From Candidatus Saccharimonadota bacterium (GTDB lineage Bacteria; Patescibacteriota; Saccharimonadia; Saccharimonadales; Saccharimonadaceae): a DNA stretch of 7,944 nt. The stretch lies in NCBI GenBank assembly GCA_020428265.1, contig JAGQND010000031.1, forward strand, positions 1-7,944. Direction: 5' to 3'. How positions within the stretch are numbered: position 1 is the first letter of the stretch; the number at the start of each line of letters is the position of its first letter. Below, piece by piece: positions 1 through 5,783 of the stretch. The position numbers and the translations under genes were made by a program. The notes below the pieces were generated by a model, which was given only the letters and a program-made list of their open reading frames with translations, did not search any database and was not told the DNA's origin.

Positions 1-1161
1 TATACCTGCACCACCTACAGAGTAGTTATACCCAGAAATCATATATCGCCAAATTTTATACCTATTCACAGCATCAAAATTGGCACTTTCAGAAATACTC
101 CCGTATTTATGGCTATAAAAGTCTGTTGGTATGTTTGTTGGCGCTTCGCTACTATTTATCGCATTTCCGCCACCATACTCGCCAGTATCGGCGTGGAATT
201 TTATGCCTATGCCGCCAAACTTCGCCGCTACTAAACTTAGTTGTGTACTGGTTGGCTGATAGTTACTCACCCCATCGTCTAGCCAGTCAATCTCTACATA
301 TAAATCTTTAGTATGCGGGTCGGGCAAGGCGCATACATACGGAGTTAAGGCCGTGCTGCAAAATGTAGAGTATCTAGTGTCATACCAGAACGATTCTATA
401 TAGTCGCTAAGTCCGTCGCCGTCGGAATCCGCTTTAGCGTCATCCGTGCTTAATAGTTTTTCTTGGTCGGCTGTCAATCCATCACCATCAGTATCACTAG
501 GGTCACTAGGCAGCAACTCACCCGCATACCCTGTAGGGTAAGTTACGTCATATGTAGATACATACGGTAGGTAAGATACGGCACAATTTGGGTCTATGTC
601 GCACCATGGTGTTGACGCTGTGGCTAGTACCTGCGGAGGGTTGTTCCCTAGAGTGTTGCCTAGGCATATAAATCCAGTTGACGGGCCCGCGTATATCAAA
701 TACAACAGACCGGTAACTGGCACCGTTACGCTATCTGTATCAAATGTAACCTCTGCGTTGGTGTCTGAGGACCAATAAACAAATACTATGTCATAGAACA
801 CGCCACCGGTAGGGTACATGCTGTTAGTTACAGTCCACTTTCCACCGTTGTTTACGGCACCAGATAGGCTGTCTACTAATGTTTTGGAGCATTTGTTTGT
901 TATAGCACTTCCTATTACATCTGTAGCATCGTATGGACTAGAAGTAGGTTCCGCACCTGAACCTACCATCAATGTATTCGTAGTATGTACTACATTATCA
1001 TACACACTCGCGGCCCGTACCCTTGCCGCACCCGAAAACGGGCTCAAAATAAGAGCGATTATTGCTACTGTATATAGCAACTTTCGCCCTAGATAATATG
1101 TTAGTGATTTTTGTGGTTTTGTTTTTGTATGTAGTCTTATTTTTGCAAATATTGCACTCAT
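1..1161 (-). CDS. Secreted calcium-binding (TSP3/EF-hand repeat) protein, probable metallopeptidase, N-terminal part
   Basis: The reading frame is open from the ATG at 1161 to the window edge (387 codons), so the C-terminus is missing. The start is supported by an SD-like GAGGTGGG just upstream. Residues 1-28 form a basic n-region, about 29-43 are hydrophobic, and a signal peptidase site is likely near VRA-AS (residue 50), so the protein is exported. Residues 223-234 (DTDGDGLTADQE) and 245-256 (DSDGDGLSDYIE) are two calcium-binding loops spaced 22 residues apart, as in bacterial thrombospondin type 3 repeats. The next part, DPHTKDLYVEIDWLDDG (281-297), then GIGIKFHADTG and a later aromatic YKIWRYMISGY, resembles the segment preceding the zinc site in a family of secreted bacterial and archaeal metallopeptidases. 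The HExxH motif itself would lie outside the window. Six cysteines (91, 166, 187, 193, 268, 277) could form disulfides. The gene follows the 1693-1190 gene by 28 bp and is probably cotranscribed with it. Export and repeats are clear; the peptidase role is inferred. Confidence 0.8.
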   Translation of the reverse strand, partial: MSAIFAKIRLHTKTKPQKSLTYYLGRKLLYTVAIIALILSPFSGAARVRAASVYDNVVHTTNTLMVGSGAEPTSSPYDATDVIGSAITNKCSKTLVDSLSGAVNNGGKWTVTNSMYPTGGVFYDIVFVYWSSDTNAEVTFDTDSVTVPVTGLLYLIYAGPSTGFICLGNTLGNNPPQVLATASTPWCDIDPNCAVSYLPYVSTYDVTYPTGYAGELLPSDPSDTDGDGLTADQEKLLSTDDAKADSDGDGLSDYIESFWYDTRYSTFCSTALTPYVCALPDPHTKDLYVEIDWLDDGVSNYQPTSTQLSLVAAKFGGIGIKFHADTGEYGGGNAINSSEAPTNIPTDFYSHKYGSISESANFDAVNRYKIWRYMISGYNYSVGGAGI

Positions 1162-1189
1162 ACCCACCTCACTTGTTAAGTTGTATTCA

Positions 1190-1693
1190 CTAGGCGCGTG
1201 TAGCTGTGCTACTACGGCGTTTTTGCCTGATAAACTTGCGGCAGCGCCATTCGTTGAGCATGTAGCCACCTAGTGCTACTATGTAGAAAAACACGTCGCT
1301 ACCAAACTTACCTACAAAGAACCCTAGCGCGTAGGGCGTGATGTAGTGTGGCACGGTGTATAGCAGTACGGGGCGCACAAAGAGCGTATTGAGGATTTCG
1401 GCGGTAGTGAATTCTACTAGTAGGTTGGCTGTGGTAGTGCGGAGGGTGCGCCGTGTACGCTGCAACAGCGAGGCTTTTTTGATACTGCGGCTGGTGGTTA
1501 TAAGCTCGCGTACTATCACAAACCCATAAAAGCCTATGCCCTCGCCTGTAAGCCCGGCAGCGGTAGCTAGTAGGTACGACCCAGTGTGCATAAAAGTATA
1601 GCTAGCAAAAAGTAGCGCCAGTGTGGTGCCTACAATTTCTGCCGGTAGGTACCGGTAGAACCAAATCCTAAATCCGCGTCGTATAAAAAACAT
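1190..1693 (-). CDS. Four-helix membrane protein with internal duplication, unknown function
   Basis: This 167-residue protein is mostly hydrophobic, with likely membrane segments near residues 18-47 (one or two helices), 50-64, 90-112 and 117-146, and Arg/Lys-rich ends and central loop (about 69-86). The two halves look related: AEIVGT at 18-23 is followed 32-38 residues later by GEGIGFY (50-56), and AEILNT at 98-103 is followed at nearly the same distance by GKFGSDVFFY (128-137). Conserved acidic residues inside otherwise hydrophobic segments (E19, E51, E99, D133) are unusual and may matter for function. I do not recognise a named family. There is no clear Shine-Dalgarno before the ATG at 1693; a TG-extended -10 box (TACAAT, 1724-1719) lies upstream. 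It is followed after 28 bp by the secreted calcium-binding protein, so the two may form an operon. Confidence 0.85.
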   Translation of the reverse strand: MFFIRRGFRIWFYRYLPAEIVGTTLALLFASYTFMHTGSYLLATAAGLTGEGIGFYGFVIVRELITTSRSIKKASLLQRTRRTLRTTTANLLVEFTTAEILNTLFVRPVLLYTVPHYITPYALGFFVGKFGSDVFFYIVALGGYMLNEWRCRKFIRQKRRSSTATRA

Positions 1694-1718
1694 GTTTGTA
1701 TTGCCAAATTATGTACTC

Positions 1719-1726
1719 ATTGTACC
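1719..1726 (-). promoter_or_regulatory. Extended -10 promoter for the 1693-1190 gene
   Basis: On the minus strand TG-G-TACAAT reads from 1727 to 1719, a TGn-extended -10 box. No good -35 is seen at 16-18 bp, which extended -10 promoters can tolerate. It lies just downstream of the terminator at 1769-1752, so it would restart transcription for the 1693-1190 and 1161-1 genes. Confidence 0.5.
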
Positions 1727-1740
1727 ATAGCGCCATGCGG

Positions 1741-1769
1741 ACAATTTAAAACCCCGCTCGAAAGCGGGG
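1741..1769 (-). terminator. Rho-independent terminator after the CPBP-like gene
   Basis: On the minus strand CCCCGCT (1769-1763), loop TTCG (1762-1759) and AGCGGGG (1758-1752) form a perfect 7-bp GC-rich stem capped by a stable UUCG-type tetraloop. TTTTAAATT follows (1751-1743). It starts 9 nt after the TAG stop at 1778. Confidence 0.85.
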
Positions 1770-1777
1770 CGTGGGGC

Positions 1778-2497
1778 CTACAGTACGACAAGACTGAGGC
1801 CAATGACGATGAGGACGTAGACGACGGCCACGCGGTTGTATGTGGCATGGAGCTTGGTCGACGCCAGCACTGCTACTTCGCGGTCGCCCGTTTCGCGGTA
1901 CACGTTCATGTATTCGCGCATGAACACCACCCCTCCAACGACCAGTACGATGAGCAGGCCAAATGGGTAGATGATATTGATGACGTGAATGAATGCGAAT
2001 GCCACCGAGCTCGTGAAGCGCTGTCGCGGCGACCATGTTTCGGCGCCGTAGCGAAAGCACATTTCTTCACTCAGTGCCGCTTTGTCCAGGAACTTGCCCT
2101 GGTGGTCGAGGAAGTTCGTAGTGACTCTCGGTGCAACTTTGATCCACAGCCACACCAGTACACCGACTGCTGCAAATGTGGCAAACATGTTGTCACCAAA
2201 CAGGTATTTGCTACCTGTCATGGTGAGTGTCAGCGGTGACTGAATTAGCCACGGCACGACCTCGTACACTAGGCGAACTAGGCCGAGTACGATGCCCACG
2301 ATTACGATTGCTCGCAGCGTGTAGTTGCGTATCGGCTGGAAGTTTTCCCGCTGCGGGCTCACGATGTTGTCGTGTGCCGGAACGGGGCCAAGCATGCTTT
2401 CTACTATGCCGGATATACCGCCCACGGGGCGAGTGTATTTTCGGTCGTGCATAATCACGGTGAACTTTTCACCGGGCTTAAGACGGAGTGTTTTCAT
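1778..2497 (-). CDS. Membrane protein with CPBP (CAAX/Rce1-like) intramembrane protease motifs
   Basis: This 239-residue protein has a hydrophilic N-terminus of about 60 residues and hydrophobic segments near 61-85, 104-121, 163-192 and 223-239. The three hallmarks of CPBP glutamic intramembrane proteases occur in the expected order: EExxxR as EEMCFR (144-149), FxxxH as FAFIH (167-171) and HxxxN as HATYN (217-221). In characterised members the second Glu of the first motif and the His of the second form the active site. The bacterial family is linked to bacteriocin self-immunity, peptide-signal maturation and membrane-protein processing; the substrate here is unknown. The second and third motifs are separated by one long hydrophobic stretch and a short amphipathic segment, and the 60-residue head is atypical, so this is a divergent member or a look-alike. 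The gene has a strong promoter and its own terminator, with SD-like AGAGAGAG before ATG 2497. It uses more C/G-ending codons than most neighbours, suggesting good expression. Confidence 0.85.
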   Translation of the reverse strand: MKTLRLKPGEKFTVIMHDRKYTRPVGGISGIVESMLGPVPAHDNIVSPQRENFQPIRNYTLRAIVIVGIVLGLVRLVYEVVPWLIQSPLTLTMTGSKYLFGDNMFATFAAVGVLVWLWIKVAPRVTTNFLDHQGKFLDKAALSEEMCFRYGAETWSPRQRFTSSVAFAFIHVINIIYPFGLLIVLVVGGVVFMREYMNVYRETGDREVAVLASTKLHATYNRVAVVYVLIVIGLSLVVL

Positions 2498-2540
2498 GGC
2501 TCTCTCTTGTCGTCGATGTCAAAGGTCTGATGGTTGCGTC

Positions 2541-2584
2541 ATTATACCGTTATATATTATAACACGTATTTATAAATTGTACAA
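2541..2584 (-). promoter_or_regulatory. Strong sigma70-type promoter of the CPBP-like gene (tandem -10 boxes)
   Basis: On the minus strand TTGTAC (2584-2579) is 17 bp from TATAAT (2561-2556), which also carries a TGn extension (TGT). A second TATAAT (2546-2541) lies 9 bp further downstream. The predicted 5' leader is about 30-50 nt and contains the SD-like AGAGAGAG. This placement, between the guaC stop at 2607 and ATG 2497, makes the CPBP-like gene its own transcription unit. Confidence 0.8.
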
Positions 2585-2606
2585 GTATATCGGTTCTCGG
2601 TGGAGA

Positions 2607-3635
2607 TTATGCTTCGTAGGCATTCAAAGAGGTGTTAACTTGTTGCGTAACGCGTAGAAATGTGGTGCATTTAGACAGGTCTTTGAGTCGGCGGGCACCT
2701 ACATATGTGCAGGTAGAGCGTACGCCGCCTAGGATTTCCTCTACGGTAGATGCTACGTCGCCCTTGTACGGCATATGAGTTACTTTGCCCTCGCTGGCGC
2801 GGTAGTTGGCTTTGCCGCCACTGTGTTTATCCATGGCGTAGCTGCTGCTCGAGCCGTAGAATTCTATAAATTTCTTGCCGTCTTTTTCTATGATTGGCAT
2901 GTCGCTTTCGGTATGGCCAGCCATCATACTGCCTAACATTACAAAGTCGGCTCCAGCACCAAAAGCTTTGGCTACGTCACCGCTTGTTACGCAGCCGCCG
3001 TCGCTACATACTAGTCCACCTAGGCCATGCGCAGCATCGGCACACTCTATGACGGCCGAGAGCTGCGGGTAGCCCACACCAGTCACAGTGCGGGTGATAC
3101 ATACCGAGCCGGGGCCTATGCCAACTTTTACTATGTCGGCGCCACTAAGTATTAGCTGCTCAGTCATTTCGCCGGTCACTACATTGCCGGCCATTATGAC
3201 GCTGTCGGGTGCTAAGTTGCGGGCGAGCTTGACGAAGTCTACAAAGCGCTGCGTGTAGCCATTGGCTACGTCTATGCATATAAATTTTGGAGTTTGTTTC
3301 TTTTTGACTAAGCTCCTTAGGCGCGCTTCGTCGGGCTCACGTATGCCAAATGTTACAAATGCAAAATCTTTGTTGATTTTTTGGTAGTCATCGTCGGTAT
3401 GAAACTTATGTAGGGCTGTCATGATGCGCTGTTTGCTGAGCGCCTTAGCCATGCCTAAAGTACCTACGCCGTCCATATTGGATGCGACTATAGGTATACC
3501 CTTCCACTTGGTTTTAGAGTGTGGGAACGTAAATTCCCTGTTTAGATTTACCTCGCTGCGACTTGTAAGTGTACTGCGCTTGGGCCTAATCAACACATCT
3601 TTAAAGTCTAGTTTTACTTCCCGCTCTATTCTCAT
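2607..3635 (-). CDS. guaC: GMP reductase
   Basis: GuaC converts GMP to IMP and ammonia using NADPH in the cytoplasm, feeding guanine nucleotides back to the purine branch point. The 342 residues from ATG 3635 resemble E. coli GuaC along nearly the whole length, starting MRIEREVKLDFKDVLIRPKR. The beta/alpha-barrel shows NMDGVGT (53-59), CIDVANGY (120-127), AGNVVTGEM (149-157), the catalytic loop GIGPGSVCITR (172-182) with nucleophile C179, SDGGC (211-215) and ILGGVRSTCTYVGA (301-314). T181 and E282 (in YRASEGK) match the Thr-Glu pair that distinguishes GMP reductase chemistry from IMP dehydrogenase, and the CBS insert of IMP dehydrogenase is absent. A GTG directly before the ATG (3638) could also start translation, but homology favours the ATG. 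TATAAT lies 8 nt from the ATG and there is no SD, so the mRNA is probably leaderless. The gene upstream ends at 3673. Confidence 0.96.
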   Translation of the reverse strand: MRIEREVKLDFKDVLIRPKRSTLTSRSEVNLNREFTFPHSKTKWKGIPIVASNMDGVGTLGMAKALSKQRIMTALHKFHTDDDYQKINKDFAFVTFGIREPDEARLRSLVKKKQTPKFICIDVANGYTQRFVDFVKLARNLAPDSVIMAGNVVTGEMTEQLILSGADIVKVGIGPGSVCITRTVTGVGYPQLSAVIECADAAHGLGGLVCSDGGCVTSGDVAKAFGAGADFVMLGSMMAGHTESDMPIIEKDGKKFIEFYGSSSSYAMDKHSGGKANYRASEGKVTHMPYKGDVASTVEEILGGVRSTCTYVGARRLKDLSKCTTFLRVTQQVNTSLNAYEA

Positions 3636-3643
3636 CACTTAGT

Positions 3644-3649
3644 ATTATA
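3644..3649 (-). promoter_or_regulatory. -10 box of guaC, predicted leaderless start
   Basis: A perfect TATAAT on the minus strand (3649-3644) ends 5 nt before the GTG at 3638 and 8 nt before the ATG at 3635. Transcription would begin at about 3638-3636, leaving no room for a Shine-Dalgarno sequence. No convincing -35 element is visible at 16-18 bp. Confidence 0.55.
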
Positions 3650-3672
3650 TAGGTTTCTAGCTGTTTGTATAG

Positions 3673-4359
3673 TTAGCTAGTTGGCGAAGGTGTTGCTGGC
3701 TGGAGCTTTTGTACATTTGCCGGGCGAGTGATGGTTATATTACCGTATGTGTACGTGATAGGCGAAGCGGTAGTAGTTTTAGCCTCTGTGCCGGTTGGCG
3801 TGCTGGAATCCTCGGAGGGCGTATTTACGATTTTTACTATACGGTTTTCTTTGTCTATGTAGAATATACCCTTCATTACTTCGCTATTTATTTCCCATTT
3901 AGCGCACGTACTTTTGCCGCATTGCTCGGAGCCGGTGTATTTGGAGCCACGTTGCATAGCTAGTATGTATTCCTTGGTAAATGCGTAGTTTGCGCTAGGA
4001 ATTTGCTGGCGCTCAGGTATTTTGCCGCTGCTTAGACACTGGTCTGCGGTACATTGTATGTATTCTTTGTCTATAATATATGTTGTAAGAGTTACACCAC
4101 TCATGCCAGTAGTAGACTCTGTGTCGCCATTTTTGGCGTGTTTGATTTTGAGGCTCATAGGCTGAGTTTCGCTGCCACTTGTTACCGTCACCTCAAAGTC
4201 CATGTCTGCAGGTGCTTTGGGCTCAAATACTTTGGTAGGGTCTATGGTTTTGGCTACTTTACTATCGTCACTTTGCGAATGTGAGCTGTAGTATACGCCA
4301 ACTCCAACTATGGCTACTAGCGCGACCGCAAGTACGCCACCTATAACTTTCTTATTCAT
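3673..4359 (-). CDS. Membrane-anchored extracytoplasmic protein, unknown function
   Basis: MNKK is followed by a hydrophobic segment at residues 5-24 with no lipobox cysteine, so the protein (228 residues) is probably tethered by an uncleaved N-terminal helix or a late-cleaved signal. The exterior part (about 50-215) is rich in alternating beta-strand patterns (DFEVTVTSG, MSLKIKHAKNG, TTYIIDKEYIQC, KGIFYIDKENRIVKIV, TYTYGNITITRPANV), vaguely like LolA/LppX-type lipoprotein barrels. That resemblance is impressionistic and I assign no function. Four cysteines form two CxxxxC pairs (C103/C108 in CTADQC and C147/C152 in CGKSTC), fitting disulfides outside the cell. The linkers at 181-200 and 219-228 are Ser/Thr/Pro rich. 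The start has a good SD, GAGGGAG, 7 nt upstream of ATG 4359, preceded by its own TATAAT. guaC begins 37 nt after its stop. Confidence 0.88.
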   Translation of the reverse strand: MNKKVIGGVLAVALVAIVGVGVYYSSHSQSDDSKVAKTIDPTKVFEPKAPADMDFEVTVTSGSETQPMSLKIKHAKNGDTESTTGMSGVTLTTYIIDKEYIQCTADQCLSSGKIPERQQIPSANYAFTKEYILAMQRGSKYTGSEQCGKSTCAKWEINSEVMKGIFYIDKENRIVKIVNTPSEDSSTPTGTEAKTTTASPITYTYGNITITRPANVQKLQPATPSPTS

Positions 4360-4384
4360 GATTCTCCCTCATTTAGCTAGGTAC

Positions 4385-4390
4385 ATTATA
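4385..4390 (-). promoter_or_regulatory. -10 box of the 4359-3673 gene
   Basis: TATAAT on the minus strand (4390-4385) lies 25 nt before ATG 4359, which leaves a short leader holding the SD GAGGGAG (4370-4364). It sits in the 51-bp gap after the HD gene. No consensus -35 is seen. Confidence 0.55.
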
Positions 4391-4410
4391 GCGCATAGGG
4401 CTTACGTTTT

Positions 4411-5079
4411 CTAGTTTTCGGCGCTAGGGGTGCGCTTTTCTTGAAGCCACTGCTTGAGCATGGCGATATTTTCGTCTTTAAACGGATATAACTTGCAGGC
4501 CTCGGGCGTGATAAAAGAATGGCCTTCCATAAACTCGATGGTGCTTTGTACGAATGCATAGTAAGTGTCGGAATCGAACAAGGCGCCTGGATTTTTCTCT
4601 TGATAGTATTTGTTGAGTGTAGTCATAAACCGCTCGCGTGTTTGGCCAAAGTAGGACAAGTCGGCGTCGGCCACGATGCTGTCAAAAATAGTGTTCGTAC
4701 CAACAGATTGCAGTATTTTGTCGCCGATTTTGCGTATAGTTGTGGCGATTATGCCGTTAAATAGAGTTTTTTCTTCATCTTCGGTAAAGTCACCAGCTTG
4801 GCGTAGTTGTTCCACAGCTTCTTCGGCGCTGAGTTTTTCGTCTTGCTCGGGGCCTTGGCGGTGCTCTATGTCGTGGTATAGTCCGGCTATAGCTAGTAGG
4901 TCGCACAAGCGGTCAGATAGGCCTTTTTCGCGACCGATTTTTTCGGCGGCTTCGGCTACTTCTTCGCTATGGTCGATGTTGTGGTAAGGCAGGTGCGTTT
5001 CGCTATCAGGCCCGTAGCGACTTTGGAGCTCGCGACGAGCGTAATCCTTGAGGTTGTTTATCGTTTCCCGATAATCCAT
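4411..5079 (-). CDS. HD-superfamily metal-dependent phosphohydrolase
   Basis: This soluble, charged, mostly helical 222-residue protein carries the HD metal-site signature. YHNIDHSEEV (32-41) supplies the first His (H33 or H37), LYHDIEH (67-73) supplies the His-Asp doublet H69-D70, and VADADLSYFG (136-145) supplies the distal Asp (D138 or D140). The YHNxxH opening is like that of predicted HD phosphohydrolases (COG4339-type), which hydrolyse phosphate esters or nucleotides; the substrate is not readable from sequence. There is no RelA/SpoT synthetase, GGDEF or tRNA-binding domain. The upstream neighbour, 21 bp away, is a Nudix hydrolase, which together with nearby guaC suggests nucleotide clean-up or salvage, by association only. 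The ATG at 5079 has TATAAT ending 9 nt before it and no well-spaced SD, so the mRNA may be leaderless or nearly so. Confidence 0.92.
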   Translation of the reverse strand: MDYRETINNLKDYARRELQSRYGPDSETHLPYHNIDHSEEVAEAAEKIGREKGLSDRLCDLLAIAGLYHDIEHRQGPEQDEKLSAEEAVEQLRQAGDFTEDEEKTLFNGIIATTIRKIGDKILQSVGTNTIFDSIVADADLSYFGQTRERFMTTLNKYYQEKNPGALFDSDTYYAFVQSTIEFMEGHSFITPEACKLYPFKDENIAMLKQWLQEKRTPSAEN

Positions 5080-5088
5080 AACACCTAT

Positions 5089-5097
5089 ATTATAGCA
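5089..5097 (-). promoter_or_regulatory. Extended -10 promoter of the HD gene
   Basis: The minus strand reads TGC-TATAAT (5097-5089), a perfect TGn-extended -10 box, beginning right after the Nudix stop codon (5101). Nine nucleotides separate it from ATG 5079, so the expected start site near 5082 gives a leader of about 0-3 nt. Confidence 0.65.
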
Positions 5098-5100
5098 TAT

Positions 5101-5511
5101 TTACTGCTCTGCAAGTACATCGTGCACCATGTGCATGTAGGTGTCTTTGGCGCTCTTTGCGCGTTCCTGAAACTCATCTTTACTTAGCCATTCGTAGCTA
5201 GAGTGCTCCCAGCTCATAGTAATAGTTGGGCGTTCGCTGAGCTTGGCTATATAAAGCGAATATTCTGTGCCGGATTTGCTGTATTCCTTGCCAATATATA
5301 GGCGTTTGGCAAGTGTCGGGTTTATGTCTACGCCGGCCTCTTCTTGTACTTCGCGTATCATGGCGCCCAGTGGTTCTTCGCCGTCCTCTAGTGTGCCGCC
5401 TGGTAGGTCTGGGTCTTCGCCAAACTCTGGGTGGTCGCTACGATACATTAGTAGGTAGTTGTCTTCTGAGTCGATTATTACAAGTTTTGCTACTCTTTTG
5501 CTTGCTGTCAT
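5101..5511 (-). CDS. Nudix hydrolase
   Basis: This 136-residue protein is a single Nudix domain, the usual size for a MutT-type enzyme that hydrolyses a nucleoside diphosphate linked to another group. The Nudix box GX5EX7REUXEEXGU is complete at residues 39-61, with G39, E45, R53, E54, E57, E58 and G60 all present, so the Mg-binding catalytic helix is intact. The N-terminal strand (RVAKLVIIDSEDNYLLMYRS) and the PDLPGG turn before the box are typical. C-terminal features such as EHSSYEWLSKDEF match the common family ending. Specificity cannot be read from the sequence. It is the first gene of the leftward block, with the HD phosphohydrolase 21 bp downstream. ATG 5511 is preceded by an SD-like AAAGAGAG and a TATAAT box. 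Confidence 0.95.
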   Translation of the reverse strand: MTASKRVAKLVIIDSEDNYLLMYRSDHPEFGEDPDLPGGTLEDGEEPLGAMIREVQEEAGVDINPTLAKRLYIGKEYSKSGTEYSLYIAKLSERPTITMSWEHSSYEWLSKDEFQERAKSAKDTYMHMVHDVLAEQ

Positions 5512-5534
5512 GTGCTCTCTTTCGTTGACTTAGT

Positions 5535-5567
5535 GTGTATTATACACCATATATGTTTTTGGTGCAA
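5535..5567 (-). promoter_or_regulatory. Promoter of the Nudix gene with overlapping palindrome
   Basis: On the minus strand TTGCAC (5567-5562) is 17 bp from TATAAT (5544-5539), giving a leader of about 20 nt to ATG 5511. The -10 box lies inside a perfect 13-bp palindrome, GTGTAT-T-ATACAC (5535-5547), which could be an operator or simply a by-product of the AT-rich -10 sequence. Confidence 0.55.
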
Positions 5568-5579
5568 TAATTACGCATA

Positions 5580-5598
5580 AGTTGTATGTATTACAACT
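5580..5598. repeat. Perfect inverted repeat in the divergent intergenic region
   Basis: AGTTGTA (5580-5586) and TACAACT (5592-5598) are perfect 7-bp arms around TGTAT. The site lies in the 272-bp gap between the divergent Nudix and LysM-CHAP genes, upstream of both promoters. It could be a regulator binding site; there is no T-tract to suggest a terminator. Confidence 0.45.
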
Positions 5599-5651
5599 AC
5601 CACTAAGCCCCTGTTATGATGCTAGATATCCACATATAGCGTTTATGATTA

Positions 5652-5681
5652 TTGACACACACCACATGCTTGGCTTATGCT
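5652..5681 (+). promoter_or_regulatory. Promoter of the LysM-CHAP gene
   Basis: A perfect TTGACA (5652-5657) is followed after 18 bp by TATGCT (5676-5681), which gives a 5' leader of about 95 nt before ATG 5784. This is the longest leader in the window apart from the ilvB one. Within it CGTGTC (5727-5732) and GACACG (5762-5767) could pair around an AT-rich 29-nt loop just before the ribosome-binding site. Confidence 0.5.
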
Positions 5682-5783
5682 TGTATTTGTGTTTCTGCAA
5701 ATTCCGTATTTTGCTGTGAAACTTTCCGTGTCAAATATAGAAAATTAAATTAAATAAAATCGACACGTTACAAGGAGGTTTAA

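Noticed and set aside
126..1096. Plus-strand open frames at 126-311, 596-778 and 818-1096
   Set aside because: They lie antisense to the continuous minus-strand reading frame of the secreted calcium-repeat protein, which has a signal peptide and EF-hand loops; they lack SD signals and protein-like composition.
1746..2454. Alternative frames on both strands over the CPBP-like gene
   Set aside because: The 1778-2497 frame has promoter, SD, terminator and three ordered family motifs. The 1746-2060 minus frame runs through the terminator hairpin and gives low-complexity Arg/His-rich protein.
2607..3635. IMP dehydrogenase instead of GMP reductase
   Set aside because: The length of 342, lack of a CBS insert and close match to GuaC at both ends and at the GPGSVCITR loop favour GMP reductase.
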